Part shown: positions 1 to 7,063 of the stretch, piece after piece
How positions within the stretch are numbered: the stretch's first letter is position 1
Layout of the letters: each line of letters opens with the position of its first letter
Source: an uncultured Oribacterium sp.
GTDB lineage: Bacteria; Bacillota; Clostridia; Lachnospirales; Lachnospiraceae
Reading direction: 5' to 3'
NCBI GenBank assembly: GCA_900772695.1
Contig: CAAGRO010000383.1
Coordinates: 1 to 23,446 of the forward strand
DNA length: 23,446 nt
Program-made: the position numbers and the translations under genes
Notes under the pieces: model-generated
Database searches by the model: none
What the model was told of the DNA's origin: nothing
Seen by the model: only the letters and a program-made list of their open reading frames with translations

Positions 1-99
1 CCTAAGCGGCACTAGGCCCTCTGCAATCACTGAGTTTTCTTTATGAAAACTCAGCGTTGCAGAGGGTGCTAAGGAAAAATACTCCAAGTGCCGCTAAGG
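1..99. repeat. Nested inverted repeat / large hairpin
   Basis: Three nested inverted repeats are visible: outer arms 1-13 and 87-99 (CCTAAGCGGCACT against AGTGCCGCTAAGG, one mismatch), middle arms 17-26 and 57-66 (CCTCTGCAA-type), and inner arms 30-39 and 45-54 (CTGAGTTTTC/GAAAACTCAG). It lies downstream of the leftward DUF6553-like gene, so it could end that transcript, but neither strand shows a clean T-run after the stem. It may instead be part of a repeat element. The window starts here, so the left edge is unknown. Confidence 0.6.
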
Positions 100-115
100 G
101 AACCCGGCTTAGATT
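93..115. repeat. Left arm of 23-bp inverted repeat
   Basis: Positions 93-115 match the reverse complement of 897-919 at 21 of 23 positions (core ACCCGGCTTAGATT). The arms bracket the DUF6553-like gene, making a unit of about 827 bp. In a leftward transcript starting near 925, both arms would be in the same RNA and could pair across the coding region. Confidence 0.7.
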
Positions 116-165
116 TCACACGATCTCTTCGTATGGTTTCTGACGCCGGCCCTCCGGGGCCTCTC

Positions 166-792
166 TCAGTCCCTGTCGCCGGTCACGTCAGCCCAGTAGC
201 GATCGCCGTGATCGACCATCGCGATGTAGGTTTCCTTCATGACCTGGCGGAAGGCGCGGAGCTCTTCCCCGAGGCCGAAGCGGGCCGGGATCGTGCTGGT
301 CACTTCATGGATCTCGGCGGCGATTTTCTTTCCGAGGCGTTCATCGCCGAGACGGAAGAGACCGAAGGCGGTCGAATCGTAGGTCCGGTCGCCGGCACAG
401 CTCTCGATCCAGAAGCGGGCGAACTGACGCCACTCCTCGAGGAGGACTTCATCGACCTCCTCATCCAGTACGCAGAGCGCGGTGAAGTACTGCCGGATAT
501 CGCGTTCACGCTTCTTCCGGTTCAGAAAGTTCGTACCGAGTCGACCGTCGATGAGGAGCCCCATCCAGGCCGCGACGAACGCATCCTTTCGCTTCACACC
601 CGTGCGCTCGTTCGCCGGGTAACGCTTACGAAGAAGCTCGAGACGGCGACGATCGTTCGGGTCGCCTGCATTGTCCTCGAGCATCTCCGTCAGAATCTTC
701 TCACGGGTATCGATATCCTCGATGTCATAGTAGTGCGTCGGCCAGTCTTCCTTATAGTGGATGGCCGGCGCTTTTTCTTTATTTAAAAGCAT
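166..792 (-). CDS. DUF6553-like hypothetical protein
   Basis: A 208-residue soluble protein with no signal peptide or membrane segment. It is highly charged and probably helical. It has a pattern I associate with the Lachnospiraceae family DUF6553: an N-terminal YYDIED segment (about residues 21-26), R30 followed by an ILTEMLE helix, an RRRLELLRKRY segment near residues 48-58, and a KDAFVAAWMGL segment near 69-79. Function unknown. The ATG at 792 is preceded by a GGAAAGGA ribosome binding site. Use of C/G-ending codons is strong, as in the neighbouring BCCT gene. A long ORF on the opposite strand (88-786) is treated as its shadow. The gene is alone on its strand, has its own probable promoter at 932-960, and is enclosed by inverted repeats. 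The family name is from memory. Confidence 0.7.
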   Translation of the reverse strand: MLLNKEKAPAIHYKEDWPTHYYDIEDIDTREKILTEMLEDNAGDPNDRRRLELLRKRYPANERTGVKRKDAFVAAWMGLLIDGRLGTNFLNRKKRERDIRQYFTALCVLDEEVDEVLLEEWRQFARFWIESCAGDRTYDSTAFGLFRLGDERLGKKIAAEIHEVTSTIPARFGLGEELRAFRQVMKETYIAMVDHGDRYWADVTGDRD

Positions 793-845
793 GGTCGTGC
801 GGTCCTTTCCAGCGGTAGTATCCTATTCCAGGTAAGAGTGCTGCC

Positions 846-916
846 ATGGGGACCCGGCGGGGCGGCAACGGAGGCACAGTACTCCGAGACCGGTTCAATC
901 TAAGCCGGGTCCCCAT
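846..916 (-). other. Hairpin in the 5' leader of the DUF6553-like gene
   Basis: Perfect 13-nt arms at 846-858 (ATGGGGACCCGGC) and 904-916. In the leftward RNA this lies between the predicted start near 925 and the start codon at 792. The 904-916 arm is also part of the 23-bp repeat at 897-919, so it could pair either locally or with the 3' copy at 93-115. This makes two mutually exclusive folds possible. Regulatory role is inferred. Confidence 0.5.
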
Positions 917-919
917 AGC
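897..919. repeat. Right arm of 23-bp inverted repeat
   Basis: Reverse complement of 93-115 with two mismatches. It sits at the very 5' end of the predicted leftward transcript and overlaps one arm of the 846-916 hairpin. Confidence 0.7.
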
Positions 920-931
920 TGAACTGTTACT

Positions 932-960
932 ATTCTAGCATGATTCCTCGAACTTGCACA
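932..960 (-). promoter_or_regulatory. Probable promoter of the DUF6553-like gene
   Basis: Read leftward, TAGAAT at 937-932 is preceded by TGC (extended -10). A weak -35 (TGTGCA, 960-955) lies 17 bp upstream. The same extended -10, TGCTAGAAT, occurs at the yesL-like promoter (2728-2736). It diverges from the BCCT promoter just to the right. Confidence 0.45.
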
Positions 961-968
961 GAATTCGC

Positions 969-997
969 TTGACGCGACTGACCTCGGGTGCTATATT
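969..997 (+). promoter_or_regulatory. Promoter of the BCCT transporter gene
   Basis: TTGACG (969-974), a 17-bp spacer, then TATATT (992-997), close to the sigma-A consensus. The predicted start near 1004 leaves a short leader of about 22 nt before the ATG at 1026. Confidence 0.65.
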
Positions 998-1025
998 GTT
1001 CAAAACATTTCAAGAGAAGGGGAAA

Positions 1026-2582
1026 ATGAACATGAAACAGGGTGAGGATAAGAAACTCGAACAGATGGCGTTGGATCGGAGTCACATCGACTGGATGATC
1101 ACGCTGGTGCCGTTTGCGCTGATCGTGGTGCTGGCACTGCTGTTTTTCCTTCTGCCGGACGCGTCCAATGCCGTGCTCGGCAGTATCCGGACTTTTCTCG
1201 GGGACAGCTTCGGGTTGTACTATCTCCTGATCGGCCTCGGAACGGCGGTGATGTCGCTCTACATCGCGCTCTCGCGCTATGGCCGCATCGTGCTGGGTGC
1301 GCCGGATGAGAAGCCGAAGTACAGCTTCTTCCAGTGGGGTGCCATGATGTTCACCGCGGGGCTCGCCGCCGACATCCTGTTCTACTCCTTCTGCGAGTGG
1401 ATCCTCTACTGGGAGGACCCGCACACCGTGGAGATGGGCAGCCGCATGGACTGGGCCAGCACCTTCACGCTGTTCCACTGGGGCCCGATTCCGTGGGGCT
1501 TCTACCTCGTCCTCGCGGTGGCCTTCGGCTTCATGCTGCATGTCCGGAAGCGGACGCGCCAGAAGTACTCCGAGGCCTGCCGTCCGATCCTCGGGAAGTA
1601 CACCGACCGTCTGCCGGGCCGCTTCATCGACCTCCTCGCCGTGTTCGCCCTCCTCGCCGGCACCGCAACCACCTTTTCCGTCGCCACGCCGCTCCTCAGT
1701 GAAGCGTTGAAGACGCTCCTCGGCATCGACCTCCCGGATCGCACCATCACGATCGCGATTCTGCTCGTGACCTGCGTGCTCTACACCTGCGCGGTCATGC
1801 GTGGCATGCTCGGTGTCTCTCTGCTCGCCAATGTCTGCACCTACTGTTTCTATGGCTTACTTCTCTACGTGCTCGTCTGCGGCGGAGAAGCGCGCTTCAT
1901 CCTGGAGACCGGTTTCTCCGCGATGGGGCGTCTCGCGCAGAACTTCCTCAGCCTCGCGACCTATACGGATCCGACGAGAAGCACCGGCTTCGCCCAGAAC
2001 TGGACGATCTTCTACTGGGCATACTGGATGGTATGGTGCGTGGCGGCACCGTTCTTCATCGGATCGATTTCCCGTGGCCGCACCATCCGCTCGACGATCC
2101 TCGGCGGTTATGTCTTCGGCATGGGCAGCACCTTCGTAAGCTTCATCGTCCTCGGAAATTATGGACTGGGGCTTCAGATGGCCGGTCGTTTCGATATCGT
2201 CGCTCTCTATGAGCAGACGCAGAACCTGTACACCACCATCATCGCCATCATCCAGCAGCTGCCGCTCGCGAAGGCGGTACTTGTGCTGCTTATCGTGACG
2301 ATGATCGCCTTCTATGCGACCTCCTTCGATTCCATCGCCCTGGTGGCTTCTCAGTACAGCTATAAAAAGCTCGGAAAAGACGAGGAGCCGCAGGGCTGGA
2401 TCAAGGCACTGTGGTCGGTGCTGCTCATCCTGCTGCCGGTCGCCCTCGTCTTCTCAGACAGCTCCATGGCAAACCTTCAGTCCGTCAGCATCATCGCTGC
2501 CTTCCCGATCGGCGCCGTCATCGTCCTGATCACCGCCGCGTTCCTGAAGGACGCGAAGGCGTATCTCGAGGAAACGAACTAG
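1026..2582 (+). CDS. BCCT-family transporter (divergent)
   Basis: A 518-residue membrane protein with about 12 hydrophobic segments. It matches the betaine/carnitine/choline transporter family, whose members import quaternary ammonium compounds or similar osmolytes with Na+ or H+, or by exchange. Diagnostic segments are SRYGRIVLGAPDEKPKYS (about residues 83-100) and, near residues 325-350, a tryptophan-rich stretch leading to SRGRTIRSTILGG, equivalent to the family's ISRGRTIREF motif. The glycine-rich AGMGIG-type stretch of TM3, which lies near the substrate and Na+ sites in BetP, is replaced by AGLAAD (111-116), and the following GVAEP-like stretch by SFCEWILYW. Substrate and coupling may therefore differ from known members. 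The ATG at 1026 is chosen for its AGAAGGGG site; an upstream in-frame ATG at 954 precedes the promoter. Confidence 0.85.
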   Translation: MNMKQGEDKKLEQMALDRSHIDWMITLVPFALIVVLALLFFLLPDASNAVLGSIRTFLGDSFGLYYLLIGLGTAVMSLYIALSRYGRIVLGAPDEKPKYSFFQWGAMMFTAGLAADILFYSFCEWILYWEDPHTVEMGSRMDWASTFTLFHWGPIPWGFYLVLAVAFGFMLHVRKRTRQKYSEACRPILGKYTDRLPGRFIDLLAVFALLAGTATTFSVATPLLSEALKTLLGIDLPDRTITIAILLVTCVLYTCAVMRGMLGVSLLANVCTYCFYGLLLYVLVCGGEARFILETGFSAMGRLAQNFLSLATYTDPTRSTGFAQNWTIFYWAYWMVWCVAAPFFIGSISRGRTIRSTILGGYVFGMGSTFVSFIVLGNYGLGLQMAGRFDIVALYEQTQNLYTTIIAIIQQLPLAKAVLVLLIVTMIAFYATSFDSIALVASQYSYKKLGKDEEPQGWIKALWSVLLILLPVALVFSDSSMANLQSVSIIAAFPIGAVIVLITAAFLKDAKAYLEETN

Positions 2583-2706
2583 ACATCGGACGGGGCCCGG
2601 GAGGGTCGGCGTCAGAAACACAGTACTGCACGCTCGGAAAAATCTAAAATTGTCCTCCTAAGAACCAGTAGGCCCCACTCAATCGCAGCTGTTTTGGCGT
2701 GAGGCG

Positions 2707-2736
2707 TTGAATGTGCATGGTGGAATATGCTAGAAT
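2707..2736 (+). promoter_or_regulatory. Promoter of the yesL-like gene
   Basis: TTGAAT (2707-2712), 18-bp spacer, TAGAAT (2731-2736) with an extended TGC just before it. The 193-bp gap from the BCCT gene shows no clear terminator, so some readthrough is possible. Confidence 0.55.
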
Positions 2737-2775
2737 TCTGTTTGACATGTTTTGAGATTATTTTAACAGGGGGAC

Positions 2776-3552
2776 ATGATGTTACAGGGCTTTTTTAATT
2801 ATGATAATCCGATCTGGCGTTTTGTGGGGCGGCTGGGGGATATGATCGTGCTGAACCTTCTGTGGTTCGTCTGCTCGATTCCGGTTGTGACGATCGGTGC
2901 GTCGACGACGGCGCTGTACTACTGTACGCTGAAGTATGTGCGGAATGAGGATTACGGTGATTTCCGTATGTTCTTCCGCTCGTTTAAGCAGAATTTTAAA
3001 CAGGCGACGATCATCTGGGTCCCGATGCTGCTGATCGCTGCGGTGCTGGGCTTCGACTTCTGGTTCTTCGGTCAGATGATGGGCGGGTCCGGTACGGTGA
3101 AGTTCTTCCTGCAGGCGGTCGTGTTCGCCATGATCATCGTCTGGGTCTTCGTCTTCCTGTATGTATGGCCGATCTTAAGCCGCTTCGAGAATACGACGAA
3201 GAACACGATCATCAACGCGATTCTGATGTCGATCCGCTATCTCGGATCCACGATTTCGATGCTGATCTGTGATGTCGTGATTCTGCTGGTATGGTATATT
3301 CTCTTATTCTATATGCCATGGCTGTCCGCATTTCTGATGCTGATGGGCGTTGCACTGATCGCCTGGATCAACTCCACGATGTTCGAGCATATCTTTCTCA
3401 AGTTCATGCCGAAGGAGGATCACAGCCACGACGGTGATGTGAACCCGATTCTCGAGGACATCAATATGGATGGTTCCCTGAAGGAGGGGGCCGCCGAAGA
3501 AACCGGCGAAGCGATTTCCGGCCTGAAGAAATCATCGGAAGATGAGATGTAA
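2776..3552 (+). CDS. YesL family protein (DUF624)
   Basis: A 258-residue integral membrane protein with about five hydrophobic segments (roughly 22-40, 78-98, 108-131, 157-178, 181-200) and a charged cytosolic tail from residue 211 on. It starts with the family's aromatic NYDNPIWRF segment and the LNLLWFVCSIPVVTIGAS block (about 26-43), both typical of YesL/DUF624 proteins. Many family members sit beside carbohydrate ABC transporters and glycoside hydrolases, but none is adjacent here, so its role is open. The start is the first of two adjacent ATGs behind AGGGGG; the second (2779) is equally possible. It has its own promoter and a strong terminator, so it is probably monocistronic. Confidence 0.85.
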   Translation: MMLQGFFNYDNPIWRFVGRLGDMIVLNLLWFVCSIPVVTIGASTTALYYCTLKYVRNEDYGDFRMFFRSFKQNFKQATIIWVPMLLIAAVLGFDFWFFGQMMGGSGTVKFFLQAVVFAMIIVWVFVFLYVWPILSRFENTTKNTIINAILMSIRYLGSTISMLICDVVILLVWYILLFYMPWLSAFLMLMGVALIAWINSTMFEHIFLKFMPKEDHSHDGDVNPILEDINMDGSLKEGAAEETGEAISGLKKSSEDEM

Positions 3553-3595
3553 CATGGTGAGAGAAACGTGAGGAATCATTCACACCGTGGATAAA

Positions 3596-3641
3596 AAAAC
3601 AGGACCATGAGGAGAAAAACTCTTCATGATCCTGTTTTCGT
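3596..3641 (+). terminator. Rho-independent terminator after yesL-like gene
   Basis: Stem AAAACAGGACCATGAGG / CTTCATGATCCTGTTTT (3596-3612 with 3622-3638), followed by a T-rich stretch (CGTTTATT). The A-run on the other side could allow bidirectional use. Confidence 0.8.
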
Positions 3642-4033
3642 TTATTGTGGCAGGTATCTGCGATGGTTCACTATTTTCTTTTTACAGGATATTTCTGTGA
3701 ATACGTTTGGTAAATAAAAAAGCCCCATAAAAGGGAGGAGGGCAGGTGATCCTTCGATCCCTGCCCGAGTATTATGAAAAAAATCTTCTTAAACCGATAA
3801 CTTATTTGTTATCTTGGTTATAATATATAAGTTAATGGTGAACAAAGTATGTGGGGCACGTGAACATTCTGTTAACATTCGGGTTCAAATATGAACGGAC
3901 TATGAACACAGAATTCAAATTTGACTTTTCGAGTACGGAGACTTCTGCTACACTTCAGAAAGTAAAGAGACAGAGGTCGTGCGCATCGATCGCCGGGCCT
4001 GTACCGTTCAGAAAGAAAGATGGAGATAAGAGC
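3642..4033. other. 392-bp intergenic region with hairpins and a promoter-like site
   Basis: No convincing gene. It holds a compact hairpin at 3740-3766 (GGGCAGG-GATC stem, CTTC loop) flanked by A-runs. A palindrome GATAAC-N6-GTTATC (3796-3813) sits just upstream of a TATAAT (3819-3824) that lacks a good -35, an arrangement expected for an operator or activator site. A palindrome GTTCA-N4-TGAAC (3882-3895) lies within a cluster of GAAC/AACATTC repeats (3860-3908). The HAD gene follows, so this may be its long leader. Confidence 0.4.
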
Positions 4034-4702
4034 ATGATCAGAAATGTGATATTCGATGTGGATGGCACCTTATGGGATTCGGCGCGTCAGGTGACGGCTG
4101 CCTGGCAGGAGGTGCTGGACCGTCATCCGGAAACGAAGGGCGTGAAGATCACGGTCGAGGATATGTACCGCTTCATGGGTCATACGATGTACGAGATCAG
4201 CTGCATGATGCTGCCGGATATCTCAGAGGAGCTGCGGGCGCTGATCATGCAGGACTGCATGGAGAACGAGGACCAGTATCTTCGCGCGCACAGCGGGGAT
4301 TTCTATCCGGGCTGTATGGAAACGATCGAGCGCCTCCATGAAGAGGGCTACCGCGTCTATATCGTATCGAACTGTCAGGATGGGTACATCGAGACCCTCA
4401 TCGAGGATGCCGGCTGGATCCTGGGACCGGTGGAGGTCGAGGGCGATGTGCAGGACTTCGAGTGCTATGGACGAACCGGAAAGAAAAAGGGCAGCAACAT
4501 CCGGCTGCTGATGGAGCGAAATAACCTTTCGAAGGAGAGTTGTGTCTACGTCGGTGATACCGCGATGGACGAGGCCGGCGCTGCACAGGCCGGCATCAGC
4601 TTCATCTATGCGAGCTACGGCTTCGGCACCGTCGCAAACCCGAAGGCCGTGATCCACGAAATCGCCGAGCTCCCGGAGGTACTTGCACGCCTTTCAAAGT
4701 GA
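4034..4702 (+). CDS. HAD-family phosphatase, phosphoglycolate phosphatase-like
   Basis: A 222-residue haloacid dehalogenase superfamily hydrolase with all four motifs: DVDGT (residues 8-12, nucleophile D8 and acid D10), VSNC with S112, a lysine in GKKKGSN (about 149-155), and GDTAMDE with D175 and D179. The helical cap between motifs I and II is typical of subfamily IA, as in phosphoglycolate phosphatase and beta-phosphoglucomutase. The substrate cannot be told from the sequence. The ATG at 4034 is chosen because the DxD motif then falls at the usual distance from the N-terminus and a GGAG lies at 4022-4025; the longer reading from 3851 adds about 60 low-complexity residues with no homologous look. 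It stands alone between a structured leader and the kinase promoter. Confidence 0.85.
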   Translation: MIRNVIFDVDGTLWDSARQVTAAWQEVLDRHPETKGVKITVEDMYRFMGHTMYEISCMMLPDISEELRALIMQDCMENEDQYLRAHSGDFYPGCMETIERLHEEGYRVYIVSNCQDGYIETLIEDAGWILGPVEVEGDVQDFECYGRTGKKKGSNIRLLMERNNLSKESCVYVGDTAMDEAGAAQAGISFIYASYGFGTVANPKAVIHEIAELPEVLARLSK

Positions 4703-4781
4703 AGTAACTTTTACAGTTCAGATAAGGGGCCCCTCCGAGTCTCCCTGCCAGAAAATAGTTCTAAATTTAGTACAAGACGGC

Positions 4782-4811
4782 TTGATGACATGAAAGAGGC
4801 TGTGCTATACT
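4782..4811 (+). promoter_or_regulatory. Promoter of the KDG-type kinase gene
   Basis: TTGATG (4782-4787), 18-bp spacer, TATACT (4806-4811) with an extended TGC before it. A cre site lies directly downstream. Confidence 0.65.
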
Positions 4812-4821
4812 AAAAGTGTTT

Positions 4822-4835
4822 TGAAAACGCTTACA
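4822..4835 (+). promoter_or_regulatory. cre site (CcpA-type operator)
   Basis: TGAAAACGCTTACA fits the CcpA catabolite-response consensus WTGNAANCGNWNNCW well. It lies about 4-17 bp downstream of the predicted start, where bound CcpA or another LacI-family protein would block transcription. It differs from the CTAAAACG operators of the main locus. Confidence 0.6.
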
Positions 4836-4909
4836 AGTGGTACTGCGCTTTCAAGTAAACCAGTTAGGTTCTGTCGGCATAGTGCGGACAGTTTTAAATG
4901 GAGGAAGTT

Positions 4910-6007
4910 ATGGATTTAAATTTAAGACCAGCAAATGAGTGTGCATTTGATGCGGTTTCTCTGGGTGAAGTAATGCTTCGTCTGGATCCGGGTGAGGGCA
5001 GAATCAGAACTGCCAGATCCTTCCGTGCATGGGAAGGCGGCGGAGAGTACAACGTTATCCGCGGACTTCGTAAGTGCTTCGGTTTAAAGACCGCTGTGCT
5101 TACTGCTCTTGCAGACAATGAGGTCGGCCACCTGGTTGAGGACTTCATGATGCAGGGTGGTGTTGATACATCCCTCGTAAAGTGGATGGACACCGACGGA
5201 ATCGGCCGTGTATGCAGAAACGGACTGAACTTCACTGAGAGAGGCTTCGGTATCCGTGGTGCAAAGGGCTGCTCTGACCGTGCAAACACTGCGATTTCCA
5301 AGGCTACACCAGCTGATTTTGATTTCGATTACATCTTCGGTGAGCTCGGCGTTCGCTGGCTCCACACCGGCGGAATCTATGCAGCTCTTTCTGAGCAGGC
5401 TTCCGAGACTGCAATCGCTGCGATCAAGGCTGCGAAGAAGTATGGCACCATCGTTTCCTATGACCTCAACTACCGTCCTTCCATGTGGTCCGCAATCGGC
5501 GGCCAGGCAAAGGCACAGGAGGTAAATAAGGAGATCGCTCAGTACGTTGACGTTATGATCGGTAACGAGGAAGACTTCACTGCCTGCCTCGGCTTCCAGA
5601 TCGAGGGCCAGGACGAGTCTCTCAAGGAGCTCAACATCGACGGCTACAAGAAGATGATCAACGAGGCTGTAAAGACCTACCCGAACTTCAAGGCTGTTGC
5701 AACCACCCTTCGTACCGTTCACACTGCAACCGTAAACGACTGGTCCGCACTCTGCTGGGCAGACGGCGAGATCTACAAGGCAGCGGATTACAAGGGTCTC
5801 GAGATCATGGACCGTGTCGGCGGCGGCGACTCCTTCGCATCCGGCCTCGTATATGGCCTCATGACCACCGGTGATGCTGAGAAGGCTGTAAACTACGGTG
5901 CAGCGCACGGCGCACTCGCGATGACCACTCCTGGTGATACCACCATGGCCACCAAGAAGGAAGTAGAAGCCATCATGGGCGGCGCAGGCGCACGTGTACA
6001 GCGTTAA
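4910..6007 (+). CDS. kdgK: PfkB-family sugar kinase, 2-dehydro-3-deoxygluconokinase-like
   Basis: A 365-residue ribokinase/PfkB-fold kinase, probably phosphorylating 2-keto-3-deoxygluconate to KDPG in hexuronate/pectin catabolism. Visible features are the SLGEVMLRLDPGEG N-terminal block, the EGGGEYN substrate-binding glycines (about 42-48), and the C-terminal signature DRVGGGDSFASG containing the catalytic base D307. The length fits the longer clostridial KDG kinases rather than the ~310-residue enterobacterial form. The ATG at 4910 is chosen because GGAGG (4900-4904) lies just ahead; an ATG at 4898 would put that site inside the gene. Codon use suggests high expression. No KDPG aldolase or uronate gene is adjacent, so the exact sugar acid is inferred. 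It has its own promoter, cre site and terminator. Confidence 0.8.
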   Translation: MDLNLRPANECAFDAVSLGEVMLRLDPGEGRIRTARSFRAWEGGGEYNVIRGLRKCFGLKTAVLTALADNEVGHLVEDFMMQGGVDTSLVKWMDTDGIGRVCRNGLNFTERGFGIRGAKGCSDRANTAISKATPADFDFDYIFGELGVRWLHTGGIYAALSEQASETAIAAIKAAKKYGTIVSYDLNYRPSMWSAIGGQAKAQEVNKEIAQYVDVMIGNEEDFTACLGFQIEGQDESLKELNIDGYKKMINEAVKTYPNFKAVATTLRTVHTATVNDWSALCWADGEIYKAADYKGLEIMDRVGGGDSFASGLVYGLMTTGDAEKAVNYGAAHGALAMTTPGDTTMATKKEVEAIMGGAGARVQR

Positions 6008-6033
6008 TTCCTGATCTATTTTAAGCAAGCTGA

Positions 6034-6074
6034 AAAAGCTCCCCTTACCTTCGGGTAAGAGGAGCTTTTCTTTT
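6034..6074 (+). terminator. Rho-independent terminator after kdgK-like gene
   Basis: 16-nt arms (6034-6049 and 6054-6069) with one mismatch close on a TTCG tetraloop, followed by CTTTT. A textbook intrinsic terminator. Confidence 0.9.
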
Positions 6075-6133
6075 AAGTTATACGAATGCCATTACACAGC
6101 AGAACCGGCGCATGATGGGAGCAAGCTTGCGCA

Positions 6134-6228
6134 TTCAAAGAACAGGTTCTTATGAAAAGTCCGTGACAGGTATACAGATTTATCTGTAATACCGGTCACG
6201 GACTTTTCATGAGGTTCTGTACTTTGAA
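6134..6228. repeat. Long imperfect hairpin (39-nt arms)
   Basis: Arm 6134-6172 pairs with 6190-6228. The inner 21 positions (ATGAAAAGTCCGTGAC core) have a single mismatch, and the outer part has several. The loop region itself contains ACAGAT/ATCTGT. It lies between convergent kdgK and lrgB transcripts. Confidence 0.7.
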
Positions 6229-6237
6229 CTAAGGTTG

Positions 6238-6280
6238 ATCACGGGGGTGCGCCCCTTAAGGGCGCGAGGGTCCCCGTGAT
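6238..6280. repeat. GC-rich nested hairpin
   Basis: Outer arms ATCACGGGG (6238-6246) and CCCCGTGAT (6272-6280); inner arms GCGCCC (6249-6254) and GGGCGC (6260-6265). It lies downstream of lrgB on the lower strand and might stop that transcript, but no T-run follows. Confidence 0.5.
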
Positions 6281-6367
6281 GCCCTAGTGGCGAACGTATT
6301 CAGAGTTTTGCCAGAGGCAAAACATCCTTGGAGCGGTTCCCCTATGGCTCCGGTTCTGCGTCCGGAT

Positions 6368-7063
6368 TCAGGCGACGTTCATCACGAACGGCACCAGCAC
6401 CACGGTGAGAATCCCCGCCACACAGATACTGATGGAGCCCATGGCACCCTCGATCTCACCGAGCTCCAGCGCTTTCGCGGTACCCACCGCATGCGCCGAG
6501 GTGCCGAGCGCCAGCCCCCGCGCAATCGGATGATCGATATGGAAAAGATGGAACACCAGCTCTGCGATCATATTGCCGAGGATACCCGTGATGATGATCG
6601 CCGCCACGGTCAGCGTAACGATACCGCCCGCCTCCTCCGACACGCCCATGCCGATCGCCGTCGTGATCGACTTCGGCAGCAGCGTGGCGATGTGCTCCGC
6701 GGTCAGACCGAACAGCTTTCCCATGATGAGAATGCTGAGAATCGAGCAGAGCGTGCCGGCGGTGATCGCCGCCAGCACGGCCACCAGGTTATCCTTCAGC
6801 AGCCGGAGCTGCTTGTACATCGGGATCGCGAGGCAGACCGTCGCCGGTGTCAGCAGGTAGCTGAGCAGATTTGCACTCGCCTTATAATCCTCATACGGAA
6901 TCTGGAAGATCACCAGCACCGCGATCACCATGATCGTCGACACCAGCAGCGGATTCAGGATGGCGACACGAAACTTCGCCTTCAGCCGTACAGCCAGCAG
7001 GAAAAAGAAGATACTTAAGATTAAACCGAAATAGCTCGAACTGAGCAGTGCTTCCTTCATCAT
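6368..7063 (-). CDS. lrgB: LrgB/CidB family membrane protein
   Basis: A 231-residue polytopic membrane protein. Diagnostic LrgB segments are LTPATVCLAIPMY (71-83), LLPKSITTAIGMGVSEEAGG (128-147) and GTSAHAVGTAKALELGE (187-203). The family was first named for antiholin-like control of murein hydrolases. Members are now known to transport small carboxylates: Bacillus subtilis PftAB moves pyruvate, and plant PLGG1 (a fusion of both halves) moves glycolate/glycerate. Its ATG overlaps the lrgA stop in an ATGA arrangement and is preceded by AAAGGAGGAGG, so the two are co-translated. The neighbouring PFOR locus makes a carboxylate-transport role more attractive than a lysis role, but that is inference. 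Confidence 0.9.
   Translation of the reverse strand: MMKEALLSSSYFGLILSIFFFLLAVRLKAKFRVAILNPLLVSTIMVIAVLVIFQIPYEDYKASANLLSYLLTPATVCLAIPMYKQLRLLKDNLVAVLAAITAGTLCSILSILIMGKLFGLTAEHIATLLPKSITTAIGMGVSEEAGGIVTLTVAAIIITGILGNMIAELVFHLFHIDHPIARGLALGTSAHAVGTAKALELGEIEGAMGSISICVAGILTVVLVPFVMNVA

Larger units (their letters stand above)
6099..6359. repeat. Palindrome-rich, MITE-like intergenic element
   Basis: GCAGAACCGG at 6099-6108 is matched by its exact reverse complement at 6350-6359, and the similarity runs inward loosely, giving terminal inverted repeats around ~261 bp. Inside are a near-perfect long hairpin (6134-6228), a nested GC-rich hairpin (6238-6280), a GTTTTGCC/GGCAAAAC hairpin (6305-6323) and a GGAGC/GCTCC stem (6330-6351). 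There is no ORF worth calling. No clear target-site duplication was seen. The right end is 9 bp from the lrgB stop. Confidence 0.45.

Noticed and set aside
88..786. 232-codon ORF on the upper strand
   Set aside because: It lies antisense to the DUF6553-like gene. Only the lower-strand reading has a ribosome site, a promoter and a family-like sequence; the long open frame follows from GC-rich codons.
5084..6028. 314-codon lower-strand ORF
   Set aside because: Antisense shadow of the PfkB kinase, rich in Cys/Val/Leu with no domain pattern.
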